Assembly: GCA_018303315.1 (NCBI GenBank)
Contig: JAGVYJ010000050.1
Span: forward strand, 1-6,026
Direction: 5' to 3'
Length of the DNA: 6,026 nt
DNA from: Candidatus Woesearchaeota archaeon
GTDB taxonomy: Archaea; Nanobdellota; Nanobdellia; Woesearchaeales; JAGVYJ01
Part shown: positions 5,454 to 6,026 of the stretch, in pieces
Position numbering within the stretch: position 1 is the first letter of the stretch
Layout of the letters: each line of letters begins with the position of its first letter
The notes under the pieces: generated by a model
What the model was told of the DNA's origin: nothing
The model's input: the letters and a program-made list of their open reading frames with translations, nothing else
Database searches by the model: none
Position numbers and translations under genes: made by a program

Positions 5454-6026
5454 TGCGTGTGCCTGTATCGAGTAATTGCCGTCCAGTAGGTTGGTGTAGT
5501 TGTTGTTTAGCCTGTACAGGCCTGTGTTGTAGCTTGAGTTGATTTCTTCTGCGCTTAAAGCTCTGGTCTTCGTCTATTGTGCCTTTGAAGTAGTGCAGGC
5601 CGTTGTTTCTTGTGCCTATGTCTATCGGGCTGCTGGTCGGGGATAATCCTCCGTAGAATGCATAGGTTGAGTCCAGTTGGCCGTCTATATACAGTTGGAT
5701 TTGGCTTCCGCTGTATGTGAATGCTGTGTGATACCACCGGTTAGGGTTAATTGTTGTCGTTGATTCTTTCCATCCTGAGCCTGTGCCAGTGATGTTCACA
5801 AGGAATGCTCCGAGCTTGCTTGCGGTTGAACCGCCCACGTAATAGTAAAAGTTAGGGCCACTGCTGTCCTCATGAGAGACTATGGCATGCGATGACCCTG
5901 AACCGGTAAGGTAAATCCATGCAGAAACCGTAAGCAAACCAGTCCTGCTCGTGTTTAGACTGTCTGCATAAGCAACTCTGACCTTATCATTGCCCCCATC
6001 AAACACAATTCCCTTACCCCTCTTGC
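5401..6026 (-). CDS. LamG (concanavalin-like) domain part of the same broken surface protein, 5' end outside the window
   Basis: The frame is open to the window edge: seven codons before GTG 6006 read KRGKGI and then VFDGGND, the standard entry to a LamG domain. The real start is therefore beyond 6026. Counting from GTG 6006, the LamG domain shows LTVSAWIYL (25-33), NRWYHTAFTYSGSQIQLYIDG (89-109) and IDIGTRNNGLHYFKGTIDE (128-146). These are core strands of a Laminin_G_3-type fold, which binds glycans or other surface ligands. After E146 (codon 5571-5569) the expected VRI(W/Y)N strand is missing and the frame changes. The remaining residues to TAA 5401-5403 are basic, Gln-rich and unlike the rest, so they are frameshift read-through. 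The correct continuation lies in the frame of the 4374-5453 segment. A real mutation or an assembly error are both possible. Confidence 0.75.
   Translation of the reverse strand, partial: KRGKGIVFDGGNDKVRVAYADSLNTSRTGLLTVSAWIYLTGSGSSHAIVSHEDSSGPNFYYYVGGSTASKLGAFLVNITGTGSGWKESTTTINPNRWYHTAFTYSGSQIQLYIDGQLDSTYAFYGGLSPTSSPIDIGTRNNGLHYFKGTIDEDQSFKRRRNQLKLQHRPVQAKQQLHQPTGRQLLDTGTRSGRSRKPEEHFSTELHA
5563..5571 (-). other. Frameshift junction in the LamG surface gene
   Basis: On the minus strand GACGAA (…IDE) is followed by only four bases, GACC, before AGAGCTTTAAGC, which in the other frame reads RALS. LamG domains usually have five residues there (V-R-I-aromatic-N). Fifteen bases are expected and four are seen, so an 11-nt loss would explain both the missing strand and the shift. 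A simple one-base insertion would fix the frame but leave the strand missing. Confidence 0.7.

Noticed and set aside
5560..5575. Programmed ribosomal frameshifting in the LamG gene
   Set aside because: No slippery heptamer or obvious downstream structure, and frameshifting would still leave the LamG strand missing; a deletion or error explains both.

Overview
The window reads as archaeal chromosome, plausibly from a small-genome (DPANN-type) lineage. The evidence is as follows. TTTAAATA and TTATAAAT boxes sit about 26 bp upstream of two start codons, the spacing expected for leaderless archaeal transcripts. No clear Shine-Dalgarno sequence precedes any start that matters. A short winged-helix regulator is of a kind common in archaea, and a surface protein is packed with N-glycosylation sequons. 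The phylum cannot be fixed from this sequence; the lineage is an inference.

Layout, left to right. (1) Positions 1-81 hold what may be the 3' end of a gene entering from the left, made of a 51-bp-spaced direct repeat flanking a perfect 9-bp hairpin. (2) Positions 82-195 are a promoter region with two AT-rich palindromes. (3) Positions 196-1658 are a two-gene plus-strand operon with an ATGA overlap: a short protein that looks like a PP-loop tRNA-thiolase relative without its catalytic loop, then an exported, possibly lipid-anchored protein with two complete HKD (phospholipase D) motifs. (4) Positions 1659-1853 are intergenic, with palindromes just upstream of a TATA box. (5) Positions 1854-2183 encode a winged-helix regulator with a leaderless start. 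(6) Positions 2215-3192 encode an adenosine-kinase-like PfkB sugar kinase with its own leaderless promoter. (7) Positions 3184-6026 on the minus strand form a surface-protein operon running in from beyond the right edge. It contains a large LamG / Ig-like / fibronectin-III-like protein that is frame-broken near 5566, followed through an ATGA overlap by a signal-peptide protein of Ig-like domains with a C-terminal membrane anchor.

How the genes relate. The kinase fits nucleoside or sugar salvage and stands alone. The two minus-strand genes probably supply a secreted, glycosylated adhesin-like protein and a membrane-anchored partner. The plus-strand operon pairs a cytoplasmic RNA-modification-like pseudoenzyme with an extracytoplasmic phosphodiesterase, a pairing with no obvious explanation.

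Most worth a second look are the PP-loop-less thiolase relative, the apparent 11-nt loss that breaks the LamG gene, the extreme sequon contrast between the two neighbouring surface genes, and the 51-bp repeat with its cUUCGg hairpin at the left edge.
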